From: Eurosta solidaginis
Taxonomy: Eukaryota > Arthropoda > Insecta > Diptera > Tephritidae
DNA: 64,000 bases
Direction of reading: 5' to 3'
Assembly: GCF_040869045.1 (NCBI RefSeq)
Contig: NC_090321.1
Location: 76,975,183-77,039,182, forward strand
Position numbers and translations under genes: made by a program. The stretch's first letter is position 1; each line of letters starts with the position of its first letter. This document shows positions 23,260 through 34,288 of the stretch, piece after piece. The notes beneath the pieces are model-generated. The model was not told where the DNA came from. It was given only the letters and a program-made list of their open reading frames with translations, and did not search any database.

Positions 23260-23631
23260 CTTGGTCGTACGACCACCTGCCCGACAAGGCGGGCTCAGCG
23301 GTCCAGTATTATATACGGGGAAAGAACCGTCCGCCACAGCAGCGCCCCTTACTGCGGTAAGGCCATAAATACTTCCCGAGATGGCCCGGTATCGGGAAGG
23401 CTCCGTTCGAATACAGCCGAATTTATCCCCTGGCTGCAAATCGTCCAATAGGCACGGTCCGCATAACACCCTGGATTAGGGGGTTGGCAGTTCTTGGTCA
23501 CCGACATCCCGCCGCCCTCCTATGAGGCGAAACGGCGTAGATGTCAGTCCTAAACAGCTCCGCCTCATAGTCGGGCGCTATGGAGTTCGGCTAAGCCCTC
23601 ACACCAACGACAAGGTGCCTACCCTAGTGAG
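23260..23631 (-). promoter_or_regulatory. 5' UTR and presumed internal promoter of the LOA LINE
   Basis: This is the segment between the preferred ORF1 start and the 5' end fixed by the target duplication. It is GC-richer than the surroundings. LINEs of this type carry an internal promoter here, but no specific motif is clear enough to mark, so the promoter role is an inference from position. Confidence 0.45.
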
Positions 23632-24630
23632 GGACATATATATCAAATGCATAAAGAAATATGTAGATGATATATTCGCTATAATTAAAACTAAGGGCGT
23701 GGAAGAAATACTTAAAACACTAAATAACCAACATACCAAAATAAAATTTACAGTAGAGAAAGAGAAAAACAACAAGTTGCCCTTCCTAGATATCGAAGTT
23801 ATAAAATCGAACCAAACCCTAAAAACTAATTGGTATGCTAAAGCCGTATCATCATCTAGAATAATAAACTACCATTCAAATCACCCATGGATGCAAATAA
23901 GAACACGGCCATAAGCTTTATAAAGAAAATCTACAATTTAAGTGAACAGGAGTTCATGACCACAAATTTAAAAAAAATTAAAAATATTTTATATAAGAAT
24001 GGCTACCCTAATACATAAATAGACGCATGGATAACAACAACAATTAGTCAAACCAACTGCGCGCAAAGCATCACTGAACAAAAGAATGTAAAAGAAAAGC
24101 AAATATATGCAGGCGTCAATTACATACCAGGATTAACGGACAACAAAACATTGTATAGCATCACACGCAACAACAATATAAAATTTGCGCATAAACCAAA
24201 TCGAACTTTGAACACAATCTTTACACAAACAAAAGACAAAATCGACAAAGAACAACAACATAATGTGGTATACGAAATAAAATGTAATGGGAGCGCAGGA
24301 GAAACTTGCAATCAAATATACATTGGAACGACGAAGCGATCGCTAAGTGTACGAATAAACGAACATAGACTAGACGCCAAAAATAGAAAACCAACAACAG
24401 CACTATGCGAACATTTGACCAACAAAGGACACACAGCGGACTTCGAAAACGCGAAAATATTAGACGTTGAGGGGAAAGAACGAACACGAATGACGCTGGA
24501 AGCTCTACGAATACAACAAAAAATCAATACTGCAGTGAATTTCAAAGAAGACGTCAACAATATAAACTGCGCTTATATGACGGCATTATTAGCCAATGGA
24601 CGAAGCAGGAAACATGAATGGAGGCAGTAA
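23632..24630 (+). pseudogene. Penelope-like element, 3' piece: RT YVDD to GIY-YIG endonuclease
   Basis: After the second target-site copy the frame resumes with KCIKKYVDDIFAI (catalytic YVDD, codons at 23660-23671) and LPFLDIEV of the RT, then the thumb with NYHSNHP. A single-base loss near 23888 shifts the frame, and a TAA at 24016-24018 interrupts it again. From about 24019 the frame is open to the stop at 24630 and encodes the C-terminal GIY-YIG endonuclease (VVYEIKC, QIYIGTTKRSLSVRINEH, TTALCEHLTNKGH, then EALRIQQ). In Penelope-like elements this domain opens the target for RNA copying. The element is dead: 5'-truncated, split by a LINE and with at least two lesions. Satellite sequence resumes 22 bp after the stop. 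Confidence 0.9.
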
Positions 24631-24652
24631 ATTAAATGTAAAGTTTTGTTTA

Positions 24653-25064
24653 TCAAAAATATTTTTTTTTTCGAAAAACCCCAAAATTTTTTTTTTCGCT
24701 TTATTGTGCTAAATCGTATGTCCGTCGTTTGACCATCCATGTTTGTGCAGGAAAAATTTTCGTTTGTTAACTTTTTGTTAAAAAGTTATTTCAAAAAAAC
24801 AAAAATCGTGTGTGAAGTTGGCACCTCCATTTCCGAGTAATTAAAAAAACCAAATGCCAATCGTTTCTCCATCGTTTGTCCAGGAAATTTTTTCGTTTGT
24901 CCACCTTTTGTTAAAAAGTTATAACAAAAATATTTTTTTTTTCGAAAAACCCTAAAATTTTCTTTTCGCTTTATTGTGCTAAATCGAATGTTCGTCGTTT
25001 GCCCATCGTTTGTTCACGTTTTTCCAGCAAAAATTTTCGTTTGTCCACCTTTTGTTAAAAAACA
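24653..25064 (+). repeat. Satellite fragment at the Penelope 3' junction
   Basis: About three satellite modules in the same orientation as the main array (A, B, A: TTTCGAAAAACCCC, CGTGTGTGAAGTTGGCACC, TTATTGTGCTAAATCGAATG), ending at CACCTTTTGTTAAAAAAC. It is somewhat more diverged than most modules in the array. Confidence 0.93.
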
Positions 25065-25824
25065 TCCCAAACCCAACAAACTAAAAGACTCGTAAGTGTA
25101 CAAAGGTGCGAACCCCGGACTTTTCACCGTAACTCACTATTTTGGAGGTGTCTTTGAAAAATCTTGTATACAGTCGTACTTTGATCTTCTAAATGTAGAA
25201 AAATGACATCACGTTCTGTTAATAAAAGCTAAAAAGAAGGGCTCTCGATATTGTTCGCACATTTTTGAGTAGATCGGCTATCTAAACAGCGAGAACTCGA
25301 ACAACTGTTTAATACTCATTACTAGGAAATTGTCGATCTTGAGCTCGAGTATTTCGAGCTTTTTCGAGCAATTTATCCCCGTAATCATTTTCGGAGCGCT
25401 TATAATTTAGGATTCCGATATGAGTCCGAAATATGTGAAAAACATTCATTAGAAATATTACGTATTATTATTGGTCTAGTATCAAAATGTTTAGTACAGA
25501 CACTTATGACTAAATTACAGAGACCAGCTTAAATTAAGCTATGGAATACATTAGCAAAGAGAATTTATATTATTACAGATCAACTATTTTTTTAGTTTAA
25601 GTTGAAAACCGTATTTTGAGTCTGAGAAAACAACATCCAAAATATTTGAGAAACAATTAATTTTTAATAGGGCTCTGTTAATAGGCGCTTTTGAATTATA
25701 AACAATTCTACTCAGCCCACCGTAAAGATTTCAAAGCGGCGGAGGTTTCTACAGGGAGTATTATATATTGTATAGCATAGTCTTTCAAGAAGCAACGCGC
25801 AGTCAATTTTGCCCGTTAAAGTAT
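25065..25824. other. No recognisable feature
   Basis: AT-rich sequence with no open frame worth reporting and no similarity to the other repeats here. A short TCGAG-rich patch near 25270-25370 resembles the one at 43400-43780. Confidence 0.5.
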
Positions 25825-26310
25825 TGATACGAATATTAGCAACACTAAGGGGTATTGCCATCTCTAAGCCGATGCTAAGCAGTGACTTGATGCATATCAA
25901 TAATTCAATCATTATGTCTACACATATGTACGTACACGCAACGGAGAAGAGACGCACAAACACATGCATATATCTTATCTGAGGTCATCACAAGAGAGGG
26001 CAATAATTTGTGCAAGTATTACTCACGCGCATATGAGAAGCTATAAACGTAGTTGTGGCTGGTGATTTTGTAGCTGATAACTAACTAGTAAGTTCTGGAA
26101 TGGAAGCGCCTAGAAGATGCGGACGAGGAAATCAGAGAGTATAAAAGGCAACAACAATAGAGGCGCGATAATCAGTAGTAGTGTTATTGTAAAGAACTTT
26201 AATAAAGGCCATTTTGCATTATTGAATAGTGGAGTTATTTATTCAACAGTTTAGTGATTCGAACTTAGCAGAAGGTTGCAAATAAGAGGAATTGCAGTAA
26301 ATTCGTTACA
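25825..26310 (+). mobile_element. Solo LTR, same family as the SAP-Gag element
   Basis: Begins TGATACGAATATTAGCAACA and ends GTAAATTCGTTACA. It contains AGTATAAAAGGC (TATA box near 26139) and TTTAATAAAGG. The flanks are GTAT on the left and ATAT on the right, close to the ATAT target seen for its relatives. No internal sequence is attached. Confidence 0.87.
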
Positions 26311-28112
26311 ATATCGAATATGAACAACGAGGCCAACAGAATTCTGCTGTTGTTTACAGATAGTAAGGATAATAGTTGGCAGCGAGACTCATAAGACGGG
26401 ATCGGTTCAGAGAATCGTAATGAAGTAATCGCATTAAGATTTTTTGAACCCGCCCCAGGCGATTGATGTGAACTGTGTGGTAAGGCCGCCAAATGAAAGC
26501 CGCATACTCAAGTTTGGACCGCACAAAGGACGAATATAAAACTTTGAGTGTGTAGGGGTCAGAGAAGTTTGCCGAATGGCGTCTAACATATGTAAGCATT
26601 TAAAGCGCATTAGAAATTGTGAAGCTGACGTGAGTGTTAAAATTATACTTTGAGTCGAAGTATACACCCAAATCTTTAACTTCAAGAGTCGTGCGAAGAA
26701 AAGTATTTGCAATATGATAGGAGGTATGAAGTGGCCGCAGCAGTTTACCATACGTCACAGTGTGACACTTACTTATATTAAGGAAGAGACGATTCTTGAC
26801 GCACCAGCTATAAAGCTTATTAATCTCAGATTGAAGAACAACGACATCATTATAACAACTGATCTTCGAATAGATCATCAGCATAAAGCAGAAATTTGGT
26901 AGATGAAAATCAAGATCTAATGGCATTAATGAACAAAATAAATAGTAAAGGGCCAAGAATACTACCCTGGGGCACTCCAAAGGTGGCCCAAAATGGTTTC
27001 GAGTAAGCACCGTCAATATTTACCACATTACATCTGTTGTGCAAGTAAGATTTAATCCACTCTAAAAGTGGAACACATAGCAAGCTAATTTCGCAATTAA
27101 AATTTTATGAGAAATTTTATCGAATGCCTTGGAGAAGTCTAAGTATATTGTATCGACCTGAAAACCCCGCCTAAATGCCGTTTAACAATCCTCAGAAAAG
27201 ACAGCGAGGTTCGTTATGGTGGATCTAGAAAAAACCATGTTGATTGGCGCAAATCAGGTGTTTAATACTAAAATAAAATGTGTCTCTGACAACACATTCA
27301 AAAAGCTTCGAAGTAGTAGACAGTTTAGAAATAGGTCTGTAATAAGAACAGTTACTTTCGTTGCCAGACTAAAAAATGGGAGTGACGTATGCTTGCTTCC
27401 AGTCATCAATAAAATTACCCGATGCCAATGATTTATTGAATATAATCATTTAAGGTCATAGTAGCGAAGGACAATTTTTTAATAGAATAACTGAAAGATT
27501 GCCAAGACTAGTTCTGGAGGAATTTTTAACTTTTATAATCCCCTCAACTATGTCCGCCTCTGTGAGAGAAAGTGACCCAAAATTATTAGCGGAGGGAGAC
27601 TTAAATAACATGTGTAAGTTATTATTATTACAGTTAAATCATTATCTGTGATACAGTTTGCCGAGAAGAAATCTGCAAAGAGATTAGCAGTCTCATTAAC
27701 AGAGTTGGCAATAACATTATTGTAGCATACTGATTTCGGTATGCTAGATACGCTCTTCATGGAGTTTATGTAATTCCAGAAGTTCTTCCTTCTTCACTAT
27801 TGGGCCAGGGAGTTTTATAAATTTGCTTTTTATATACCGGCACGATTTCTTCACAAATCTTATGAATTTCACTTTTAAATACATTGAAAGACTTTTCAAC
27901 TTCACTTTCGCCAAACATTGCATCTCAATCAATCCCACTTGAAGCAGAATTTAAACTATTAAAATCACAGTGTCGAAAATTGAACGATGTTTTCATATTT
28001 GATGTAGGAATACAGAAATACTCCAGGAACTCAACTTCATGCTTTAAGGGCAGGAGGTGCAAGTTTGGTGGCGAAATTGAAGACGCAGGTTGAGAGATAA
28101 AAACATTAATAT
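26311..28112 (-). pseudogene. Decayed Jockey/CR1-like LINE, RT region
   Basis: Minus-strand pieces in several frames give a recognisable RT order. FWNYINSMKSVSSIPKS and NLFADFFSAN (about 27640-27790) are followed by PQGSILGPLLFILFINAI and LYADDL (about 26860-26985). Next come KNRLFLNISKCHTVTYGK and LEVKDLGVYFDSKYNFNTH (to 26600), then SDPYTLKVLYSSFVRSKLEY and NRLGRVQKILMRLL (to 26354). No RNase H follows. Frameshifts near 26900 and 26600 and several stops kill it. The PQGS form and lack of RNase H point to the Jockey/CR1 group; I cannot be more specific. Both ends abut LTRs, so its original ends are uncertain. Confidence 0.82.
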
Positions 28113-28558
28113 TTTAACGAATTTAGTGTAACTCCTCTTATTTTACACCTTCTACTAACGTTCGAATCGCTAAACTGCTGAATAAATAACTTCAATATTC
28201 AGTAATGCAAAATGGTCGTTATTAGATTACTTTGAGAGGACTTCACAATAACCTTATACTTCACAACTAATTGCGTGTTTAAATCAAACTGATTACTGAT
28301 TACTCTTTGTTGCCTCGTTCACCCATTTCTCTTAAGGTCTAGTAACTTCTCGAACTCCATGCCTGGTTACCAGTAGTGTAGTTTATAGTCTCTCGCATAG
28401 CCATATGCGTGTGTATATGTGAGTACTACTTCGGCTGATGGTTAGTATCTCTCTGCTGCCTTGTATGTACATGTGTAAATGATGATGTTTATGTAGCTTG
28501 CTTTATTGCCTTTATTTAATAACCTTAGAGATGTGAGTATCAATTACACTGCGTTACA
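28113..28558 (-). mobile_element. Solo LTR, subfamily B, inverted
   Basis: Read on the plus strand it begins TTTAACGAATTTAGTG (ancestral TGTAACG) and carries ACGTTCGAATCGCTAAACTG, AATAAATAACTTCAATATTC, TTAAATCAAACTGATTACTG and CCATATGCGTGTGTATATG in the order shared with 44800, 57047 and 62498. The left flank ends ATAT. The right end is diverged near GCGTTACA. Confidence 0.8.
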
Positions 28559-28732
28559 AAAACGAGCTTTAGTTCTGTCCTATGAACCAAATATAATTTT
28601 TAGAAAGGGGAGAACAAATAAAAATACACGTGTATCAGCGATTTTCATGTACACGTCCGATTTTTTTTTGTATGTATAAAGTATAAAGCTCGTAGTGTCC
28701 AAAGTTTCTCATAGATCTAGGGGTTGGGAAGT
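28559..28732. other. Short anonymous spacer
   Basis: No gene or repeat recognised. Confidence 0.4.
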
Positions 28733-29717
28733 GATCGGCGGCGGCGGCGTGGGAGGCGCGCCGCCGTACGCCGGTGTTCTTACTTTAAAAAGCTTGATTT
28801 TTCTATTTAAAAAATATAATATTTAGGAAAGGTTGTATTTGTATGTATGTATTCAAGGAAATCAACGTTTAGGCCATTTCGGAAAGATCCAGGGTTTTTG
28901 CCTCAAAAACTCGTAGATCATTCAAAATTTTTAGCAGTAGCTCTTTGCGGAGGGATTGTCTCTCGTTCACTAACTCCAGGGAGGCTTCGAACCTAACCCC
29001 GGTCTGTGGAATTGGTACTGCTTCGTCTGCTGAAAAGAAGTAGAGATACATAAAATGGTCACACTTTTGTCTGTATATGTCGTGCAAAGCGTAGTTTCCC
29101 CTGGAGTTAACTCCTAATAATCGTCGCGAACACAATTTATTTAAATCATTTGTGGCTGCTTGGCGGTCACGCACAAAGGCGACTTACGGTTGCTTTTATT
29201 GGTCTATTAATACTCATGACTCTCGTAGCACACGGCGCATCCAGGTTTTTCGAGCTACAATCCCCGATGATTAAGAGCTACAATTCCCGATGTGCGAATA
29301 GTAGCAATCCCGACCACCAGTCGCCACCACGCCTCCTGAACCTCACACCATATGCCAGTACAGAAGCTATAGGACTGCGACTTCGAACTCAAATGTACCT
29401 TTTGCCGACGTTACTTTCCTAGAAGCTCTAGGTGTAGCTCCGAAGACTTTCTAACGGATATTTTTGTCGCGCTATGCTGCCGAGCTACACCAGAGAAACA
29501 CCTTGAAACGTTAGGGAGTGACTATTCGGCCAAGGATGCCGCCCTCGAAATCATAAGCAGTCTAAGTGGATGTCATTGCGTAACTCGTGGGAAAAACTCG
29601 TATAATCCTCGGCGCATCTACATAATTAAAATGTTACAAGGACCCTGGATACAATTTTAAAAATGTAGACCAAAGTTTTCAGACGTTTGTGTTTACAACA
29701 TTGATTTCCTTAGTCTT
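28733..29717 (+). repeat. Unclassified dispersed repeat U, copy 1
   Basis: From GATCGGCGGCGGCGG to ACAACATTGATT this matches 63336-64000 in the same orientation at high identity. Shared blocks include GCCGGTGTTCTTACTTTAA, CGATGTGCGAA.AGTAGCAATC, AGAAGCTCTAGGTGTAGC and GCCCTCGAAATCATAAGC. Between about 28810 and 29180 this copy has about 370 bp where the other copy has only about 110 bp of unrelated sequence. The true left and right ends are unknown. No transposase or RT signature is visible. Confidence 0.85.
28869..29174 (-). CDS. Hypothetical 101-residue ORF inside repeat U copy 1
   Basis: An open frame on the minus strand encodes a charged 101-residue sequence (MRDRQAATNDLNKLC at the start; QSLRKELLLKILNDLRVFEA near the end, probably helical). 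I do not recognise it. It lies wholly in the segment of repeat U copy 1 that copy 2 lacks, so it may be the remnant of a coding insert or a chance frame. A 43-bp stretch at about 29136-29178 is about 81% identical to 38087-38129 in the Jockey-type LINE (TTTGTGGCTGCTTG core). Confidence 0.3.
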   Translation of the reverse strand: MRDRQAATNDLNKLCSRRLLGVNSRGNYALHDIYRQKCDHFMYLYFFSADEAVPIPQTGVRFEASLELVNERQSLRKELLLKILNDLRVFEAKTLDLSEMA

Positions 29718-30519
29718 CGTTAAATCAAAACGATATTTTAGAAGGGATGACCGCGTAGCTTCAGTTTTCAGACTAGTTCGACTGTCTACTACGTTAGGGT
29801 AGTAGCACACACGGTCGTTAGTTCGACTGTCTTGGGAAAGTTTTTGCTTCACCACTTTGAGTGTTCTTAAGAGGACAAAGCCTCACCTGTTAAATATATG
29901 TGCCTACGTATTCACATTTGTAAAAGGAGCCGTAACGTGTAGCTGATATTTAAACTTGGTTGGTAGGATCAATGTGATTCACTCCAAGGGACTAGTTTTG
30001 GATAGGGCCGCCAACTTAAGGAAATGTTAAATCGGGAGACTTGGGTGCTGAAGGATGAAGTGTGACGCTATTGTATAGTTTCGCAAATAGACAAAAGGTG
30101 TTTAAATGTAAGCCCAAGTGATTTTTCAAACCCTTCTCATACGTACATATATCCTCAACTTAAGTATGAGGTAAGAATCATATCAAAGGTATTTTTATGC
30201 CCTTAGAACCTACTAAAGGATTTTGCTCACTGATTTCGCTTATTCTTTCAGCCAGTCGCAATAAATTTTTTTTTAAATCGGCATCTTTTCTGGGTATTTT
30301 GATTTTTTTTTAACAATTTGAGGACAATTTGAAAAATGTTCGCTTTGGGTAATTTTATTTGAATTCATTGTTAATTACTAATTTTTTGAAAAAAAAAAAA
30401 AATATGCAAAGTGAGCATATAAATTTATTATAAAACTTTTCTTTCAGTGTTTTGTTTTAATAACTTGGTGAATTGGGTGATGCAAAGTCCGTGTTAAGTT
30501 GACATCGCAAGCGCCTGTT
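29718..30519. other. No recognisable feature
   Basis: AT-rich, with a short direct repeat of AGTTCGACTGTCT near 29775 and 29820 and poly(A) and poly(T) runs near 30270-30400. No gene. Confidence 0.5.
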
Positions 30520-33500
30520 TTTATACTCAGTTGAGCAGAGATCACAGAGTATATTAACTTTGATTGGATAACGGTTGGTTGTACAGGTATAAAGGATTCG
30601 AGATAGATGTAGACTTCCATATATCAAAATCATCAGTATCGAAAAAAAATTTGATTAAGCCATGTCCGTCCGTCCGTCTGTCCGTTAACACGATAACTTG
30701 AGTAAATTTTGAGATATCTTGACGAAATTTGGTATGTAGATTCCTGGGCGCTCATCTCAGATCGATATTTAAAATGAACGATATCGGACTATAACCACGC
30801 CCACTTTTTCGATATCGAAAATTTCGAAAAATCGAAAAATTGCGATAATTCATTACCAAAGAGGGATAAAGCGATGAAACTTGGTAGGTGCGATGAACTT
30901 ATGACGCAGAATAGAAAATAAGTAAAATTTTGGACAATGGGCGTGGCACCGCCCACTTTTAAAAGAAGGTAATTTAGAAGTTTTGCAAGCTGTAATTTGG
31001 CAGTCGTTGAAGATATCATGATGAAATTTGGCAGGAACGTTACTCCTATTACTATATGTATGCTTAATAAAAATTAGTAAAATCGGAGAACGACCACGCC
31101 CACTTTAAAAAAAAATTTTTTTTAAGTGAAATTTTTACAAAAAATTTAATATCCTTACAGTATATAAGTAAATTATGTCAACGTACAACTCCAGTAATGA
31201 TATGGTGCAACAAAATACAAAAATAAAAGAAAATTTCAAAATGGGCGTGGCTCCGCCCTTTTTCATTTGATTTGTCTAGGATACATTTAATGCCATAAGT
31301 CGAACAAAAATTTACCAATCCTTGTGAAATTTGGTAGCGACTTAGACTCTAGGACGATAACTGTTTTCTGTGAAAAAGGGCGAAATCGGTTGAAGCCACG
31401 CCCAGTTTTTATACACAGTCGACCGTCTGTCCTTCCGCTCGGCCATTAACACGATAACTTGAGCAAAAATCGATATATCTTTACTAAACGCAGTTCACAT
31501 AATTATCTGAACTCACTTTCTATTGGTATAAAAAATGGCCGAAATCTGACTATGACCACGCCCACTTTTTCGATATCGAAAATTACGAAAAATGAAAAAA
31601 ATGCCATAATTCTATACCAAATACGAAAAAAGGGTTGAAACATGGTAATTGGATTGGTTTATTGACGCAAAATATAACTTTAGAAAAAAACTTTGTAAAA
31701 TGGGTGTGACACCTACCATATTAAGTAAAATAAAATGAAAAAGCTCTGCAGAGCAAAATCAAAAGCCCTTGGAATCATGGCAGGAATACTGTTCGTGGTA
31801 TTACATATATAAATAAATTAGCGGTACCCGACAGATGATGTTCTGGGTCACCCTGGTCCACATTTTGGTCGATATCTCGAAAACGCCTTCACATATACAA
31901 CTACCACCACTCCCTTTTAAAATTCTTATTGATACCTTTAATTCGACACCCATATTGTACAAACACATTATAGAGTCACCCCTGGTCCACCTTTATGGCG
32001 ATATATCGAAAAGGCGTCCACCTATAGAACTAAGGCCCACTCCCTTTTAAAATACTCATTATCACCTTTCGTTTGATACCCATAATGTACAAACGCATTC
32101 TAGAGTCAACCCTGGTCCACCTTTATAACGATATCCCGAAAAGGCGTCCACCTATAGAATTAAGGCCCACTCCATTTTAAAATACTCGTTAATACCTTTC
32201 ATTTGATACCCATATCGTAAAAAAATTCTAAAGTCACCCCTGGTCCACCTTTATGGCGATATACGGAAAGGCGTCTACCTATAGAACTAAGGCCCACTCC
32301 CTTTCAAAATACTCATTAACACCTTTCATTTGATACCCATATCGTACAAATTAATTCTAGAGTCACCCCTGGTCCACCCTTATGGCGATATCTCGAAAAG
32401 GCGTCCACCTATAGAACTAAGGCCCACTCCCTTTTAAAATACTCATTAACACCTTTCGTTTGATACCCATATTGTACAAATGCATTCTAGAGTCATCACT
32501 GCTCCACCTTTATGGCGATATCTCGAAAAGGCGTCCACCCATAGAACTAAGGCCCACCCACTTTTAAAATACTCATTAACACCTTTCATTTGATACCCAT
32601 ATCGTACAAATTAATTCTAGAGTCACCCCTGGTCCACCTTTATGGCAATATCTCGAAAAGGCGTCCACCCATAGAACTAAGGCCCACTCTCTTTTAAAAT
32701 ACTCATTAACACCTTTTATTTGGTACCCATATCGTACAAACTAATTATAGAGTCACCCCTGGTCCACCTTTATGGCGATATCTCGAAAAGGCGTCCACCC
32801 ATAGAACTAAGGCCCACCCACTTTTAAAATACTCATTGACACCTTTCATTTGATACCCATATCGTACAAATTAATTCTAGAGTCACCCCTGGTCCACCTT
32901 TATGGCGATATCTCGAAAAGGCGTCCACCTATAGAACTAAGGCCCACTCCCTTTTAAAATACTCATTAACAGCTTTCGTTTGATACCCATATTGTACAAA
33001 TGCATTCTAGAGTCATCACTGGTCCACCTTTATGGCGATATCTCGAAAAGGCGTCCACCCATAGAACTAAAGCCCACCCACTTTTAAAATACTCATTAAC
33101 ACCTTTCATTTGATACCCATATCGTACAAATTCATTCTAGAGTCACCCCTGGTCCACCTTTATGGCAATATCTCGAAAAGGCGTCCACACATAGAATTAA
33201 GGCCCACTGCCTTTTAAAATACTCATTAACACCTTTTATTTGGTACCCATATCGTACAAACTAATTCTAGAGTCACCCCTGGTCCACCTATATAACGATC
33301 TCCCGAAAAGGCGTCCACCTATAGAACTAAGGCCCACTCCCTTTTAAAATACTCATTAACACCTTTCATTTGATACCCATATCGTACAAATAAATTCCAG
33401 AGTCACCCCTGGTCCACCTTTATGGCGATATGTCGAAAAGGCGTCCACCTATAGAACTAAGCCCCACTCCCTTTTAAAATACTCATTAACACCTTTCATT

Positions 33501-33901
33501 TGATACCCATATCGTACAAACAAATTCTAGAGTCACCCATGGTCCATCTTTATGGCGATATCTCGAAAAGCCGTCCACCTATAGAACTAAGGCCCACTCC
33601 GTTTTAAAATACTTATTAACACCTTTCATTTGATACCCATATCGTACAAACAAATTCTAGAGTCAGCCCTGGTCCACCTTTATGGCGATATCTCGAAAAG
33701 GTGTCCACCTATAGAACTATGGCCCACTCCCTCTTAAAATACTCTTTAATACCTGCCATTTGATACCCATGTCATACAAACACATTCCAGGGTTACCCGA
33801 GGTTCATTTTCCTACATGGTGATTTTCCCTTATTTTGTCTCCATAGCTCTCAACTGAGTATGTAATGTTCGGTTACACCCGAACTTAGCCTTCCTTACTT
33901 G
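30520..33901 (+). mobile_element. Helentron/DINE-1-like non-autonomous element, full copy
   Basis: The 5' end is TATACTCAGTTGAGCAGAG. The 3' end is CTCAACTGAGTATGTAATG, then the hairpin GTTCGG-TTACAC-CCGAAC (33867-33884), then TTAGCCTTCCTTACTTG. The 12-bp subterminal inverted repeat TACTCAGTTGAG/CTCAACTGAGTA (30524-30535 and 33849-33860) is perfect. The middle holds a long 130-bp tandem array. Subterminal inverted repeat, internal minisatellite, 3' stem-loop and insertion between T residues are the hallmarks of Helentron-derived INE elements in flies. No Rep-helicase frame is present, so it would need an enzyme supplied elsewhere. Other copies: 41314-41822 (deleted) and about 50640-52393 (inverted, truncated). 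Confidence 0.78.
31850..33790 (+). repeat. 130-bp tandem repeat, about 15 copies
   Basis: Repeats of the form ACCTTTCATTTGATACCCAT, TCTAGAGTCACCCCTGG, TCCACCTTTATGGCGATAT, AAAGGCGTCCACCTATAGAA. Successive TTCTAG positions at 32355, 32485, 32615 and 32745 give an exact 130-bp period. The outer copies are more diverged than the central ones, as expected if unequal exchange homogenises the middle. Confidence 0.96.
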
Positions 33902-34067
33902 TTTTAAATAACTTTTGAACAGTTAGAAAGAGTTAATTTTCGCAATTATTAGTTCCTTATAACTGGCAGTGATACGCATCCGTTGATACCACTTTCGACC
34001 ATATCCGACCAATTTTCGACATGAACAATCAATGGCATAAACAGTCTTAAACGAGTAGAAAATACAG
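33902..34067. other. Short anonymous spacer
   Basis: No gene or known repeat seen. Confidence 0.4.
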
Positions 34068-34288
34068 TAACACGCCGGAATCGTTCCCGAGAGGATCGGG
34101 ATAGTACCTTAATAGCTTGTTACCGGAACGTACCGGATCTTCATCCGGCAAGGAACCATCAACATCGATAACACTCCCCAAGGCCTTCGGGGATGTCTCC
34201 TAAGCTAGCCCAACCATTCCAGCACAATCAAAAAACCAGACCGTACTTCGGGGAGTGTCCTTATCGCTACATTAACAACAACAACAGC
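34068..34288 (-). repeat. Dispersed repeat V, copy 1
   Basis: On the minus strand it begins with GTTGTTGTTGTT and continues through AATGTAGCGATAAGGACACT, CCCCGAAGGCCTTGGGGAGT, GTTATCGATGTTGATGG and TTGCCGGATGAAGATCCGG. The same blocks occur in the same order at 50970. It has inserted into or abuts an RT pseudogene at 34289, so its GTT run reads as a leucine tract appended to that frame. Confidence 0.75.

Larger units (their letters stand above)
18011..23631 (-). mobile_element. Near full-length LOA-type non-LTR retrotransposon
   Basis: A 5.6-kb LINE on the minus strand with two overlapping ORFs: ORF1, then ORF2 with endonuclease, reverse transcriptase and RNase H. It lies between perfect 14-bp target duplications within a Penelope-like element. 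Its 3' end has no poly(A); it ends in short repeats (AACCTACCTACC on the element strand), a habit of I/LOA-group elements. The order endonuclease, RT, RNase H, C-terminal CCHC and an ORF1 without a clear zinc knuckle favours the LOA clade over Jockey, which lacks RNase H. Decayed relatives occur at 42918, 52566, 55519 and 62020. Clade placement is by domain content only. Confidence 0.9.

Noticed and set aside
18154..23368. Plus-strand open frames opposite the LOA LINE (for example 22718-23368)
   Set aside because: Antisense shadows of well-supported minus-strand ORFs with clear catalytic motifs.
23522..23914. A single 130-residue protein
   Set aside because: A chimeric frame: its first part is antisense LINE 5' UTR and its last part is the Penelope RT, joined at the insertion site.
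29184..29192. GTAAGT-like splice donor on the minus strand in repeat U
   Set aside because: Conserved in both copies, but it would place the only open frame in the intron; no acceptor is evident.
30789..31019. Minus-strand 76-residue frame, also seen at 41555 and 51899
   Set aside because: The recurrence reflects copies of the Helentron-like element; no domain, no conserved start, and it sits in a non-coding part.
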